64,000 nucleotides of DNA, from the NCBI RefSeq assembly GCF_023151555.2, contig NZ_CP100425.1:372001-436000 (forward strand). Direction: 5' to 3'. Below are positions 19,801 through 28,806 of the stretch, in pieces. Every line of letters starts with the position of its first letter. The stretch's first letter is position 1. Below the pieces are notes generated by a model. The model was not told the DNA's origin. It ran no database searches and saw nothing but the letters and a program-made list of their open reading frames with translations. The translations under genes were made by a program, and so were the position numbers. The DNA comes from Photobacterium sp. CCB-ST2H9 (lineage in GTDB: Bacteria > Pseudomonadota > Gammaproteobacteria > Enterobacterales > Vibrionaceae).

Positions 19801-20723
19801 CTTCCAAACGTAAATATGTGCCGCAAGTCAGTATCCCGCCGGTCACTGACTTTGACCGGAGCATGATGACTTATCTGCCGGAAATGGATGTGAAGGTGAA
19901 AGATTTGTGGTTGCAGGGCTATCGCCTGGGGGCGCTGAGCGGGCGTCTGCGCCGCGAGGATCAGACGCTGATTCTGGAGGAGCTGCAGCTGGATTCGGGG
20001 ACCACGTCGCTGAGTCTGGATGGCCACTGGACCATGAGTCAGTATCAGAATGAAACTCAGATTGCTTTTGATATTTCCGGTGAAGACAGTTCTGAACTGA
20101 TGGGACGTTTAGGCGTTTCCGGCGGTATTCAGGATGCCAGCTTTAAGAGTTATGCCTCTATTCAGTGGCAGGGTGCGCCCTGGTCCATGCACCGTGAAAC
20201 CCTGACCGGTGAACTCAAAACAGAAACCGGGAAAGGGGTGATCCGGGATGTGGGCGGTGCCGGGCGGATTCTGGGGCTGTTCAGTCTGGACTCGATTATT
20301 CGTAAGATGCAGCTCGATTTCACTGGCGTGTTTGATGATGGCATGGCTTTTGACTACATCAAAGGCTCCGGGCGAATTGAAAATGGCCTTTTCCGCACCG
20401 ATGATGTCGAAATGAAGGCACTGGCCGGGGATATGTATATTCAGGGAAGTGCTAATCTGGTAGATGAAACGGTGAATGCGCGGGTGAAATTTATTCCGGA
20501 TCTGACTTCAGGGATTCCGGTGCTGACGGCATTTGCCGTGGCGCCTCAGACGGCGATTGTCGTGTTTGCGATTTCGACGGCACTGTCGCCGGTTGTGGAC
20601 GTCTTTACCCAGATAAACTATGTGGTGAGCGGACCGATTGAGTCACCGATCGTGACCGAGCAGTCCCGCTTTACCGGGGAATTCAAGGTTCCGGAATCGC
20701 TGAAACAACAAGCGACCCCTTAA
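16818..20723 (+). CDS. yhdP: AsmA-like lipid transport protein YhdP
   Basis: 1301-residue envelope-spanning protein of the AsmA-like (TamB/YhdP/YdbH) family implicated in phospholipid transport between membranes. The start is GTG at 16818, since the nearest ATG is out of frame; a GAGAGTGG ribosome-site-like sequence precedes it. One N-terminal membrane helix (about residues 9-31) is followed by a very long beta-rich repeat domain ending with the DUF3971/AsmA_2 signature near GGAGRILGLFSLDSI. Length matches the family. Precedes the nitrilase-family gene by 88 bases. Confidence 0.95.
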   Translation: MLIKLTRVLKWTLLTLLVIGAVLITSLRLLLPQLNNYRAPITAWLSEETSLQIGVAQVEGRWHNLGPVMALHGVRLGQNSHDMIQAREIDLELDLWQSLLNLKPVFRDVQIYGLSLDFTQLPASNDATDSARQLDLARIEQVLFVQLGTFSLRDATLVVTSPAGHRQPVTLKELKWDRRGGMHLAEGVVSIPGTDLNQLNVVANLSAKNGLPSLSGTVYIRTRNLSFTPWLNQAILGGEKITDSQINTEVWLTLENGRLSHSKVRFQDSFVRWQEKGVKHELALLRGMLSLSSVTQNGAPGWRLDSHKLVLATDEKAWPRLDFAAQWLAANGHGQALAADLPLMGTIRQGSWQLAVSNIELARLHPLSTLLPDENAARQAIQTLQPAGLLKDLRFAGQGLAVPRFSLTLDSVSNKQWMYLPAFQNLNATVAGDAHQGQIMLDVAQQTLDYDKVFQAPMKIDQADVRAFWQQDEQGWRIWSDALSVSTPHLKASGQFRLDFPANAPSWLSFYGETELKDAGAAWRYLPRPALGQQLTDYLSAAIRGGQSEHAQLLWYGDLPAFPYAHHDGNFEVHVPLQSGRFSFDTAWPELTDLDLDLVFRNDRMLIDARHAKTKGAIAQRVTGDAWLHPDGHLKLDMEVGAQGELVRDYMMATPLVDSVGAALTAVQVEGPVNARLLLDIPFSGELVHAKGEAILDNNDVTIESLALPLSQVKGKIEFSDDQITAQNMTAYWLGQPLTVSFDGASAASGYQVSVDLDGVWQIPSLQQRLQDPLLAQMTGNSRWHGNVGVVLHDTGLDYQVSIQAPLKGIRSQLPYPLTLVPGNSGKALLTAAGNTSRLEASLTVPDAQYKAEILLSPTPEIVRSGLSIGLSERRSLPKKGHDIRIQANRVDADAWEALVQAIMAKKQHQSGPALIELPLPTRVNARIQQLKLAGLNWHDLELAVRKQPSQWHAVLGSREVSGELFWPDKQPLKINLEQFHLNLPEGKKPLEPIASKRKYVPQVSIPPVTDFDRSMMTYLPEMDVKVKDLWLQGYRLGALSGRLRREDQTLILEELQLDSGTTSLSLDGHWTMSQYQNETQIAFDISGEDSSELMGRLGVSGGIQDASFKSYASIQWQGAPWSMHRETLTGELKTETGKGVIRDVGGAGRILGLFSLDSIIRKMQLDFTGVFDDGMAFDYIKGSGRIENGLFRTDDVEMKALAGDMYIQGSANLVDETVNARVKFIPDLTSGIPVLTAFAVAPQTAIVVFAISTALSPVVDVFTQINYVVSGPIESPIVTEQSRFTGEFKVPESLKQQATP

Positions 20724-20811
20724 ACCGACTGCGAAAGGACATGCCCGACTTTACCTGAAAGGAAAGTTGAGGTCATAATGATAAGAGAATCAATTCATAA
20801 TGGAGTATGTG

Positions 20812-21642
20812 ATGGCCAAAGTGGGTGTTGTACAGATGAATTCCGGGCCGGATCCTGAGGTGAATCTGGCGCAGTTGAAGAAGAAGCTGAAAGGGTTACA
20901 GCTCCAGGGCGCCAAGCTCGTTGTGACCCCGGAAAACTGCCTGGTCTTTGGGACGCGTCAGGATTATGAACGTCATGCGGAGCCTCTGGGCAACGGACCT
21001 TTACAATCTGAACTGGCGGCAATCTCGAAGCAGCTGGGGATCTGGCTGCTCATTGGCTCGATGCCGGTTCGTCGCGATGATGGTGCTATGACGACCACAG
21101 CGCTGCTGTTCAATGATCAGGGAGAGCTGGAGGCGCATTACGACAAACTGCATATGTTTGATGTGGAGGTGGCCGATCGTCACCACAGCTATCGGGAGTC
21201 GGATACCTTCCGGCCGGGTGGTGCGGTTCGGGTTGTGAAAACACCTTTCGGCAACATCGGACTGTCAATCTGTTATGATGTGCGTTTTCCGCAGCTCTAC
21301 AGTGCGCTGCGGGCTCAGGGCGCAGACATTATCGTTGTCCCCGCGGCCTTCACGAAAGTCACTGGTAAGGCGCACTGGGATATCCTGCTGCGCGCCAGAG
21401 CGATCGAAACGCAGTGCTGGATTGTGGCAGCCGCGCAGTGGGGCGAGCATAACCAGGGCCGGGAAACCTGGGGTCACTCCATGATTGTGGATCCCTGGGG
21501 ACAGGTGGTTGCCTGCCAGGAGCAGGGAACGGGGGTTGTCGCCGCGGAGATCGATCTGGGCCTGAGTGAGCAGATTCGAACCAATATGCCATTGCTGCAA
21601 CACACCCGATTTCAGGTGCAGCAGTGCAACACAGAAGAGTAA
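20812..21642 (+). CDS. Nitrilase-superfamily amidase (Nit-type)
   Basis: 276-residue carbon-nitrogen hydrolase. With the ATG at 20812, favoured because GGAG lies six bases before it, the catalytic residues are Glu41 (VVTPENC), Lys112 (YDKLHMFD) and Cys154 ([10 protein letters not shown]). The close match to the Nit branch suggests a deaminated-glutathione or omega-amidase, a metabolite-repair activity; the substrate is not provable from sequence. An in-frame ATG four codons upstream (20800) is the alternative start. It sits between yhdP and tldD, which are adjacent in E. coli. Confidence 0.9.
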   Translation: MAKVGVVQMNSGPDPEVNLAQLKKKLKGLQLQGAKLVVTPENCLVFGTRQDYERHAEPLGNGPLQSELAAISKQLGIWLLIGSMPVRRDDGAMTTTALLFNDQGELEAHYDKLHMFDVEVADRHHSYRESDTFRPGGAVRVVKTPFGNIGLSICYDVRFPQLYSALRAQGADIIVVPAAFTKVTGKAHWDILLRARAIETQCWIVAAAQWGEHNQGRETWGHSMIVDPWGQVVACQEQGTGVVAAEIDLGLSEQIRTNMPLLQHTRFQVQQCNTEE

Positions 21643-21647
21643 AGGCA

Positions 21648-23093
21648 ATGATGCTGGAAACCGTAGAACAGACCATGCTGGCCCAGTCCGGACTTGAGCG
21701 TAAAGATCTCAGCCAGATTCTGGCCCTGATGACCGCCCGTAATGTGGATTATGGCGACATCTATTTTCAGTCCAGCTGGCATGAGTCACTGGTCCTGGAA
21801 GACAGCATTATCAAGGATGGTTCATTCAATATTGACCGGGGTGTCGGGGTTCGTGCGGTCTCCGGTGAAAAAACGGGATTTGCCTATTCGGATCAAATCA
21901 GCAAGCTGGCTCTGACGCAAAGTGCGAAAGCAGCACGCGGGATTGCGCGCAGCGGCGGAGAAGGGAAAGTCAAAACACTGGCAGCTTCTCCGGTGCCTGC
22001 GGTCTACGCACCGGTCAATCCGCTGGAAAGTATGGAACGGCAGGATAAAATCGCCCTCCTGAAGGAAGTGGATGCTTACATTCGTGCCAAAGAACCACTG
22101 GTGAAAGAAGTTTCCGTCAGCATCAACGGTGTCTATGAACAGGTGCTGGTGGCTGCTATTGATGGCACTTACGCCGCAGACATCCGTCCGCTGGTCCGTT
22201 TTTCGGTCAGTGTGCTGATCGAAAAAAATGGCAAGCGGGAAAGCGGCAGTGCGGGTGGTGGCGGCCGGTTCGGCTACCAGTACTTTAAGACGGAAACGGA
22301 TGGTAAATCTGTTGCCCTTCAGTATGCCGATGAAGCCCTGCGTCAGGCATTGATTAATGTAGATGCGGATCCGGCACCTGCCGGAACCATGCCGGTGGTC
22401 CTTGGGGCCGGATGGCCTGGTGTATTGCTGCATGAAGCTGTGGGCCATGGCCTGGAAGGCGACTTTAACCGAAAAGGCTCTTCCATGTTCTCCGGTCAGA
22501 TGGGTCAGCAGGTGACGTCCAGCCTGTGTACCATTGTGGATGACGGCACTCTGGCAGATCGCCGGGGCTCGCTGAATATCGATGATGAAGGCACACCGGG
22601 TCAGTACAATGTGCTGGTGGAAGGCGGTAAGCTGAAAGGCTACATGCAGGATAAACTGAATGCGCGTCTGATGGGGGTAAACCCGACGGGGAACGGTCGC
22701 CGTGAATCCTATGCGCATCTGCCGATGCCACGCATGACCAATACTTATATGCTGCCGGGCGAGCATACCCCGGAAGAAATTATTGCCAGTGTCTCGAAAG
22801 GTATTTACGCGCCGAATTTTGGCGGTGGTCAGGTCGATATTACTTCAGGCAAGTTTGTATTCTCCGCGTCTGAAGCGTATTTGATTGAAAACGGTAAAAT
22901 TACGCGTCCGATTAAAGGTGCGACGCTTATCGGCAGCGGTATTGAAGCCATGCAGAAAGTGTCGATGGTCGGTAATGATCTGGAGATTGACCGCGGGGTT
23001 GGCGTCTGCGGCAAAGCGGGTCAGAGTGTTCCGGTTGGCGTCGGTCAGCCGACGCTGAAACTGGAATCGATGACTGTGGGTGGTACACAGTAA
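21648..23093 (+). CDS. tldD: Metalloprotease subunit TldD
   Basis: About 481 residues. TldD is the zinc-bearing subunit of the TldD/TldE protease that acts on unfolded peptides, including microcin precursors and the CcdA antitoxin in E. coli. The zinc site [11 protein letters not shown] is at about residue 262, and the C-terminal [25 protein letters not shown] is conserved. Two consecutive ATGs (21648 and 21651) are possible starts; the second has better spacing from AAGG. A hairpin terminator follows. Its partner TldE (pmbA) is encoded about 720 bases on. Confidence 0.97.
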   Translation: MMLETVEQTMLAQSGLERKDLSQILALMTARNVDYGDIYFQSSWHESLVLEDSIIKDGSFNIDRGVGVRAVSGEKTGFAYSDQISKLALTQSAKAARGIARSGGEGKVKTLAASPVPAVYAPVNPLESMERQDKIALLKEVDAYIRAKEPLVKEVSVSINGVYEQVLVAAIDGTYAADIRPLVRFSVSVLIEKNGKRESGSAGGGGRFGYQYFKTETDGKSVALQYADEALRQALINVDADPAPAGTMPVVLGAGWPGVLLHEAVGHGLEGDFNRKGSSMFSGQMGQQVTSSLCTIVDDGTLADRRGSLNIDDEGTPGQYNVLVEGGKLKGYMQDKLNARLMGVNPTGNGRRESYAHLPMPRMTNTYMLPGEHTPEEIIASVSKGIYAPNFGGGQVDITSGKFVFSASEAYLIENGKITRPIKGATLIGSGIEAMQKVSMVGNDLEIDRGVGVCGKAGQSVPVGVGQPTLKLESMTVGGTQ

Positions 23094-23124
23094 ATTCTGT
23101 AGTATTGCGACCAAAAACAAGCAT

Positions 23125-23156
23125 AAAAAAATGCCAGCGAAATGCTGGCATTTTTA
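23125..23156. terminator. Bidirectional terminator between tldD and darP
   Basis: ATGCCAGC (23131-23138), loop GAAAT, GCTGGCAT (23144-23151), flanked by A6 on the left and T5 on the right, so it can serve both converging genes. Confidence 0.9.
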
Positions 23157-23181
23157 TTCGCAGCAAAGCGTATCGGATACA

Positions 23182-23706
23182 TCAGTCAGTGATGTACAGA
23201 CCTTTCAGGATCTGGAAGATCTCGCGATAGGCTTTGGCGGGTTTGTTCTGTGCTTTTTCTTTGTTAGCCATGCGAACAAGCTGACGCAGTTGCTGACGAT
23301 CAGCTTCCGGGTGAGCATCCATCACTTCATTGATGACGCTGTCGCCGTCGTCAATCATGCGATCCCGCAGGGTTTCCAGCTTGTGCAGTTGTGCAGTGAC
23401 CTGAGCATGTTTGTTGTTCAGTTTATCCAGTGCAGTCTGAATCGGCTCAATGTCTTCATTTCGCATGAGTTTGCCAATCAACTGTAACTGGCGGCGGTAA
23501 GCTTCCTGCTTGAACCGGTGCGCATCTTTAATGGCACGCAGCAGGTCTTCGCTGACCGGTACTTTTGCCAGGGCATTTGGCTTGAGCTTGACCAGCTCTT
23601 CGCCCATTTTCTGCAGGGCTTCCATGTCACGTTTCATCTCGGATTTACTGACCCAGATGATTTCCTCTTCCTCTTCCCAGGGGGCTCTCTTGTTTTTACG
23701 ACTCAT
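23182..23706 (-). CDS. darP: Ribosome maturation factor DarP (YjgA)
   Basis: 174-residue highly charged helical protein of the DarP/YjgA family, which associates with late 50S precursors and promotes peptidyl-transferase-centre maturation. The acidic N-terminus ([18 protein letters not shown]) and the C-terminal stretch [29 protein letters not shown] are typical. It lies on the opposite strand between tldD and pmbA, an arrangement also known for yjgA-pmbA in E. coli. Divergent from pmbA with a 108-base gap. Confidence 0.95.
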   Translation of the reverse strand: MSRKNKRAPWEEEEEIIWVSKSEMKRDMEALQKMGEELVKLKPNALAKVPVSEDLLRAIKDAHRFKQEAYRRQLQLIGKLMRNEDIEPIQTALDKLNNKHAQVTAQLHKLETLRDRMIDDGDSVINEVMDAHPEADRQQLRQLVRMANKEKAQNKPAKAYREIFQILKGLYITD

Positions 23707-23814
23707 AACAGGCTCATGACTGACTTCAATGTCTCTATTTTATCAGTTTCAGGTTGAATTTGGGCGCATTTTAATTCCCTTGAGTGTTATCCTTAGGAAA
23801 ACAGTACAGATTAA

Positions 23815-25167
23815 ATGATGGCTATGGATGTGAAACAACAAGTCGCTCAGCAACGCCGCGAGTTGGAACAGGCAGTCGCCCGAGCTTTGGAACTGGCTGG
23901 TCAGCAGGCAGATGCTGCCGAAGTGGCGATTAACAAGTCAACAGGGATCAGTGTCTCGACGCACCTGTGTGAGGTTGAAAACGTCGAGTTCAACAGTGAT
24001 GGTGCCATGGGGATTACCGTGTACCGCGGCCAGAAAAAAGGCAGCGCCTCGACTTCTGATCTCAGCGAAGCCGCGATAGCTCAGACTGTGGCTGCGGCGC
24101 TGGAAATTGCCCGCCATACCTCGGAAGATCCTTATGCTGGTCCCGGCCCTGCGGAACTGATGGCCCGGAATATTCCGGATCTGGATCTTTTCCATCCGGA
24201 TGAACCCGAGCCGGATCATGCCGCTTCTATCGCAATTGCTGCCGAACAGGCTGCGCTGGATGCTGACAGCCGGATCAAACAAAGTGACGGTGCCAGTTAT
24301 GACAGCCACTACGGCGTTCGGGTTTACGGTAACAGCCATGGCATGCTGGCCAGTTATGCGAGCAGTCGCCACAGCATCAGTTGCAGCGTAATTGCGGAAG
24401 GCAAAAACGGGGATATGGAGCGAGATTACAGCTACACGCTGGCGCGACGTACTTCTGATTTGTGGTCGCCGGAGCAGGTCGGGCGGCATGCTGCTGAGCG
24501 TACCGTCAGCCGTATTGATCCACAGAAACTGACCACCCGTCAGGCGCCAGTGATGTTTGCATCGGATATTGCGACCGGGCTGTTTGGTCATCTTGTGATG
24601 GGGATCAGCGGTGCAAACCTGTACCGGAAATCGACCTTTTTGCTGGACATGCTGGATGAGCAGATTTTTCCGTCCTGGCTCAATATCAGTGAGCGGCCGC
24701 ACCTGCTGCGCGGATTGGCCAGTACGCCGTTCGACAGTGAAGGTCTGGCAACCCATGACCGGGTAATCATTCAGGACGGGGTTTTGAAAACCTACCTGAT
24801 GACCAGCTACGCAGCCCGGAAACTGGGGCGTCAGCCAACGGGACATGCCGGTGGTATTCACAACTGGTTGGTGTCCAGTACCGGTGAAGATTTTCAGGCG
24901 ATGCTGCGCAAGCTGGATACAGGCTTCCTGGTGACCGAGCTGATGGGGCAGGGCGTGAACATTGTGACCGGTGATTATTCCCGTGGTGCAGCCGGTTTCT
25001 GGGTCGAGCGGGGCGAAATCCAGTTCCCGGTCAGTGAAGTCACGATCGCTGGCAATCTGAAAGACATGATGACCAACATTGTGGCGATCGGCACAGATAC
25101 GGAAACCCGCAGCCAGATCCAGACTGGATCGGTCTTGCTCGAATCAATGAAGATCGCGGGCGAATAA
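23815..25167 (+). CDS. pmbA: Metalloprotease subunit TldE (PmbA)
   Basis: 450-residue partner of TldD; the heterodimer forms the active peptidase chamber. It lacks the HExxxH zinc motif present in tldD, as expected for TldE, and ends with the conserved [20 protein letters not shown] region. Several in-frame ATGs cluster at the start (23815, 23818, 23824); the first is used here, and the best purine-rich site (AGGAAA) is rather far upstream, so one of the later ones may be used. A hairpin terminator follows. Confidence 0.96.
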   Translation: MMAMDVKQQVAQQRRELEQAVARALELAGQQADAAEVAINKSTGISVSTHLCEVENVEFNSDGAMGITVYRGQKKGSASTSDLSEAAIAQTVAAALEIARHTSEDPYAGPGPAELMARNIPDLDLFHPDEPEPDHAASIAIAAEQAALDADSRIKQSDGASYDSHYGVRVYGNSHGMLASYASSRHSISCSVIAEGKNGDMERDYSYTLARRTSDLWSPEQVGRHAAERTVSRIDPQKLTTRQAPVMFASDIATGLFGHLVMGISGANLYRKSTFLLDMLDEQIFPSWLNISERPHLLRGLASTPFDSEGLATHDRVIIQDGVLKTYLMTSYAARKLGRQPTGHAGGIHNWLVSSTGEDFQAMLRKLDTGFLVTELMGQGVNIVTGDYSRGAAGFWVERGEIQFPVSEVTIAGNLKDMMTNIVAIGTDTETRSQIQTGSVLLESMKIAGE

Positions 25168-25195
25168 CAGCGTTTAGTGTATAAAATTGTCGTAT

Positions 25196-25227
25196 AAAAA
25201 AGGTCTGGCAGTGCCAGACCTTTTTTG
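25196..25227. terminator. Bidirectional terminator between pmbA and mgtE
   Basis: GGTCTGG (25202-25208), loop CAGTG, CCAGACC (25214-25220), with A-rich left flank and T6 right flank. Serves the converging pmbA and mgtE. Confidence 0.92.
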
Positions 25228-25245
25228 TTTCTGTGCTGTCACTTG

Positions 25246-26604
25246 TCAGGTGATAAAGACGGTTGCAAGGCCGAGGAAGACCGACAATCCGACAATGTCG
25301 GTAATGGTGGTCAGTGCCATGCCGCCTGCCAGCGCGGGGTCAATGTCCAGTTTCTTGAGAATAATGGGGACACCGACACCAGCCACCCCGGCAACCAGCA
25401 GATTAGTCATCATGGCCCCGGCAATAATACCGCCTAGCATCACATTGCCTTTCCACAACATGACCACACCGCCAATGATACAGGCCCAGAGAATCCCGTT
25501 GATCAGGCCGACCCGGGCTTCTTTACTCAGCAGCCAGCGGGTATTGGAATCCCCGATATGGCCCACGGCAAGACCACGGATCACCAGGGCGACGGTCTGG
25601 TTACCGGCCACACCGCCCATGGAAGGCACAATCGTCATCAGGACGGCAATGGCTGCCATTTTGTCCAGTGTGTCTTCGAACATATTGGAAACCGATGCCG
25701 CAGCCAGGGCTGCCAGAACATTCACACCCAGCCAGATACTGCGGCGACGGGCTGATTTCATCACGGGGGCAAAGGTGTCTTCGTCGTCATCCATACCCGC
25801 CATACTCATCATGGAGTGTTCGGCATCTTCACGGATGATATCAACCACATCATCAATGGTGATCCGGCCGACCAGTTGATTATTGGCATCAACGACCGGG
25901 GCTGACAGCCAGTTCCGGCGCTCGAACAGATTCGCGACTTCGCTGTCGTCCATGTCGACATTGATGGCTTCATCCGGGTCGTCCATCACTTCGCTGATTT
26001 GTACATCAGGCTGGGTCGTGATCAGAGTGGCGAGTGAGAGGTGACCAATCAGCACATTCTGTTCGTCAACTACGTACAGGGCGTCGGTCGCTTCCGGCAG
26101 TTCGCCTTTCATCCGCAGGTAACGCAGCACCACATCTGCGGTTACATCGCCGCGAATTGTGACGAAGTCGGTACTCATCATACCGCCGGCGCTTTCTTCC
26201 GGATAGGCCAGCGCCAGTTCGATCCGGTGTCGATCGGCGGCATCCATTTGCGCCAGAACTTCCTGGAACCGCCGATCCGGCAGGCTACGCAGGACGTAAG
26301 CGACGTCATCGCTTTCCATACCTTCAGCAACGGCCGCCAGCTTTTCCGGGGCCATCATGGCGACGATGCCGTCTTTGACATCTTCAGACAGTTCGTCGAG
26401 GATCTCGCCCTGTTCTTCCGGATCAGTCAGTTGCCAGAGCACCTGGCGCTCTTTCGGCGGACAGGCTTCAAGCAGGTGAGCAATGTCTTCCGGCTCCATA
26501 TCCTGCAGCATTCGCCTGACGTGCACGAACATCCCTCGTTCCAGGGCCTGGTTGACTTGTTGCAGCGTCTGGTGGGTCTGATCTTGTTCGAAAACGTCCG
26601 CCAT
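25246..26604 (-). CDS. mgtE: Magnesium transporter MgtE
   Basis: 452-residue Mg2+ channel. An N-terminal acidic helical domain (about residues 15-130) and two CBS domains (about 135-255) form the cytoplasmic magnesium sensor; five hydrophobic segments follow from about 285, with the pore motif region GGVAGNQTVALVIRGLA. Length and order match MgtE. It lies downstream of ptsO on the same strand but separated by 266 bases, so it probably has its own promoter; I found no convincing Mg2+ riboswitch there. Confidence 0.96.
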   Translation of the reverse strand: MADVFEQDQTHQTLQQVNQALERGMFVHVRRMLQDMEPEDIAHLLEACPPKERQVLWQLTDPEEQGEILDELSEDVKDGIVAMMAPEKLAAVAEGMESDDVAYVLRSLPDRRFQEVLAQMDAADRHRIELALAYPEESAGGMMSTDFVTIRGDVTADVVLRYLRMKGELPEATDALYVVDEQNVLIGHLSLATLITTQPDVQISEVMDDPDEAINVDMDDSEVANLFERRNWLSAPVVDANNQLVGRITIDDVVDIIREDAEHSMMSMAGMDDDEDTFAPVMKSARRRSIWLGVNVLAALAAASVSNMFEDTLDKMAAIAVLMTIVPSMGGVAGNQTVALVIRGLAVGHIGDSNTRWLLSKEARVGLINGILWACIIGGVVMLWKGNVMLGGIIAGAMMTNLLVAGVAGVGVPIILKKLDIDPALAGGMALTTITDIVGLSVFLGLATVFIT

Positions 26605-26870
26605 GAGAACTACCTTGCTTCGTGAATATGTCCGGCGCTCAAATGAAAGCGGACGGAAAATGGCGCAATAAGCTGAATATTAACGCAATAATGTGTCCTT
26701 TGTCTCATTGGATCTGAAATCTTACTGAGATTTCACCAGATGGCGGGACAATTCCGGAAGAGTCTGAAAAGCGGTAGAGTATTGTCAGAAAGGTTCATAT
26801 TGCCGAAATTCAAAGCGATTTCAGCACAATTCGCGGTAAATGATTTGTTCACAAAGAAACGGGACAGCGG
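26605..26870. other. Spacer between ptsO end and mgtE start
   Basis: No plausible gene. It must hold the mgtE promoter and the 3' end of the rpoN operon. An 8-bp AT-rich inverted repeat (TGAAATCT/AGATTTCA, 26715-26735) is present without a T-tract on either side. No clear -10/-35 pair could be chosen. Confidence 0.5.
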
Positions 26871-27146
26871 TCAGCTATCTTCATCAAAGCCGTTTTCAAT
26901 CAGGGAAGTGACGGCTTCCAGCGCGGCACTGGCATCACTGCCTTCGGCGCTGACGGTGATTTTCTGTCCCTGCGCCGACTCCAGCATCAATAGCCCCATC
27001 ACACTGTCCGCGGTCGCAGACTTGTCTGCGTTGGTGACGGTGACGGTCGATTCAAAGCTCTGGGCCAGTTCGACCAGTTTGATTGCAGCTCTGGCGTGCA
27101 GGCCCAGGCGATTTTTGATGAATAGTTCTCGGCTGACTGTACTCAT
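26871..27146 (-). CDS. ptsO: Nitrogen-PTS phosphocarrier NPr
   Basis: 91-residue HPr-like protein of the nitrogen phosphotransferase system, relaying phosphate from EI-Ntr to PtsN. The phosphorylation site is His17 in [12 protein letters not shown] start at the ATG two bases after the rapZ stop; a TTG two codons upstream is in frame but overlaps rapZ. Last gene of the rpoN operon, probably translated by coupling with rapZ. Confidence 0.95.
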   Translation of the reverse strand: MSTVSRELFIKNRLGLHARAAIKLVELAQSFESTVTVTNADKSATADSVMGLLMLESAQGQKITVSAEGSDASAALEAVTSLIENGFDEDS

Positions 27147-27148
27147 GC

Positions 27149-28012
27149 TCAATGCTTCTGTTTTGTCTGTTGTTCCAGGGTCCGGTGCCGGATCTGAACC
27201 TGCTGGCCCTGATGCCGGAAATACTCTGCCAGTTGCTGGGCGACATACACCGACCGATGCTGACCACCGGTGCAGCCAATGGCAACTGTGACATAGCTGC
27301 GGTTGTTTTTCTCCAGCATCGGCAGCCAGTTCTCCAGGAAGTTACGGATCTGATAGATCAGCTGGGAAACTTCATGGTGGCTGGCGAGGTAATCCTGAAC
27401 AGCACTATCAAGGCCCGTCTGCGGTTTCAGTTCCGGAACCCAGTGCGGATTAGGCAGGAAACGAACATCAAAGACGAAATCTGCATCGGTCGGCAGACCG
27501 TGTTTGAAGCCGAAGGATTCAAAGACCATCACCAGTTCACGGGATTCACGTCCCAGTACCCGGGCACGCACGGTCTCACTCAGATCATGAATCGACAGCT
27601 GTGTGGTATCCAGCACCAGATCAGCCTGTTCCTTGAGATTGGCCAACCAGGCGCTTTCTGCCTGAATGGCTTCTTCCAGGCTCATATTCTGGCGGGATAA
27701 TGGATGCAGACGCCGGGTTTCACTGTAGCGCTTCACCAGGGTTTTATCGTCTGCATCGAGAAACAGCAGGCTGACATCTGCCTGCTGACGTACATCGTGC
27801 AGAACGCCACTGGTAATATCGTGATCGGCCGGCATATTGCGCACATCAACGCTGACAGCGACATTCTGGGTGAGCGGGTCCAGTGTTTTGATCAGATCGG
27901 AAAGCAGGTGAACCGGCAGGTTATCGACACAATAGTATCCGAGGTCTTCCAGTACCCGCAGGGCAACTGATTTTCCTGAGCCTGAGCGGCCACTGACTAT
28001 CATCAATTTCAT
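27149..28012 (-). CDS. rapZ: RNase adaptor protein RapZ
   Basis: 287-residue P-loop protein (Walker A GRSGSGKS, residues 8-15) whose C-terminal domain ([18 protein letters not shown]) binds glucosamine-6-phosphate. In E. coli RapZ guides RNase E to the GlmZ small RNA to adjust glmS and hence cell-wall precursor supply. Position between ptsN and ptsO is conserved. The gene is full length. Confidence 0.97.
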   Translation of the reverse strand: MKLMIVSGRSGSGKSVALRVLEDLGYYCVDNLPVHLLSDLIKTLDPLTQNVAVSVDVRNMPADHDITSGVLHDVRQQADVSLLFLDADDKTLVKRYSETRRLHPLSRQNMSLEEAIQAESAWLANLKEQADLVLDTTQLSIHDLSETVRARVLGRESRELVMVFESFGFKHGLPTDADFVFDVRFLPNPHWVPELKPQTGLDSAVQDYLASHHEVSQLIYQIRNFLENWLPMLEKNNRSYVTVAIGCTGGQHRSVYVAQQLAEYFRHQGQQVQIRHRTLEQQTKQKH

Positions 28013-28033
28013 GACGGGCTTTCCTTGTGCCGG

Positions 28034-28486
28034 TTAAGAGGGCTCTGTGGTCATGATCTGGTAAAGCTCTTCGTCGCTTTTCGCGGCCCGTAGCTGTTTC
28101 AGGATGGTTTTATCACTGAGTTTTTCGGCCATACTGGACAAAGTTTTCAGGTGCTCTTTGCATTGAGCATCCGGAACCAGCAGTGCAAACAACAGATCGA
28201 CTGGTTGATTGTCGATGGCATCAAACTGAATGGGTTGCTGGCATTGGATCAGAACAGCAATGGCTTGCTCACTGTCGCTGATGCGGCCATGGGGTATCGC
28301 GATGCCGTTACCGATCCCGGTGCTGCCCATTTTTTCCCGGTTCAGCATGCACTCAAACAGTGGCTGAGGGTTTTGGTTTAAATGTTGGCCGGCGATTTCG
28401 CTGATAATTTCCAGCGCGCGTTTTTTGCTGGAGCAGTGGACTGCACTCTTGGTGCAGTCCAGGCTTAATACTCGACTCAGTTGCAT
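28034..28486 (-). CDS. ptsN: Nitrogen-PTS EIIA component PtsN
   Basis: 150-residue EIIA-Ntr. The phosphorylated histidine is His66 in GIAIPHGR. Output component of the regulatory PTS, linked in E. coli to potassium uptake, nitrogen status and envelope stress. It directly follows hpf with one base between the genes, within the rpoN operon. Confidence 0.96.
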   Translation of the reverse strand: MQLSRVLSLDCTKSAVHCSSKKRALEIISEIAGQHLNQNPQPLFECMLNREKMGSTGIGNGIAIPHGRISDSEQAIAVLIQCQQPIQFDAIDNQPVDLLFALLVPDAQCKEHLKTLSSMAEKLSDKTILKQLRAAKSDEELYQIMTTEPS

Positions 28487-28487
28487 G

Positions 28488-28775
28488 TTAATGACTATTG
28501 AGTTTGTCTTTGTGTTTGTTTAGTTGACGGACCAGTTTATCAGTTAATTGGTCAATTGCAGCATACATATTTTCAGAATCTGCTCTCGCATGGATTTCAC
28601 CGGCGTTAATGTGAAGGGTCGCCTCGGCGATTTGCTGCAATTTCTCCACATTCAGGACCACATGCACGTTGTTAATCTTATCGAAAAAGCGCTCCAGCTT
28701 ATCGAACTTGGTTGTCACATATTCACGCAGCGAAGGGGTGATTTCAATGTGGTGACCAGTGAGATTAATTTGCAT
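28488..28775 (-). CDS. hpf: Ribosome hibernation promoting factor HPF (short form)
   Basis: 95-residue short HPF that binds the decoding centre of 30S and promotes 100S dimer formation in stationary phase. The fold signature MQINLTGHHIEITPSLREYV is at the N-terminus, and no C-terminal long-HPF domain exists. An AGGAGG site lies 9 bases before this ATG and 3 bases before an alternative ATG two codons upstream (28781); spacing and the E. coli start favour the former. Placed between rpoN and ptsN as usual. Confidence 0.94.
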   Translation of the reverse strand: MQINLTGHHIEITPSLREYVTTKFDKLERFFDKINNVHVVLNVEKLQQIAEATLHINAGEIHARADSENMYAAIDQLTDKLVRQLNKHKDKLNSH

Positions 28776-28784
28776 AGACATCTT

Positions 28785-28790
28785 CCTCCT
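28785..28790 (-). promoter_or_regulatory. Strong Shine-Dalgarno site of hpf
   Basis: AGGAGG on the - strand; its spacing (9 versus 3 bases) is what decides between the two in-frame hpf start codons. Confidence 0.8.
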
Positions 28791-28806
28791 TTTGCTGCCT
28801 CTCTCC

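Noticed and set aside
21822..22766. 314-codon open frame on the - strand opposite tldD
   Set aside because: It is fully covered by a strongly supported gene, has no ribosome site, and its translation has no recognisable domain; long antisense frames are common in GC-biased codon usage.
25187..25879. 230-codon open frame on the + strand opposite mgtE
   Set aside because: Begins in the pmbA terminator hairpin and is rich in Ser, Pro, Arg and Thr without motifs; mgtE on the other strand is well supported.
26715..26735. 8-bp inverted repeat after ptsO as a terminator
   Set aside because: AT-rich stem and no T-tract on either strand; weak on its own.
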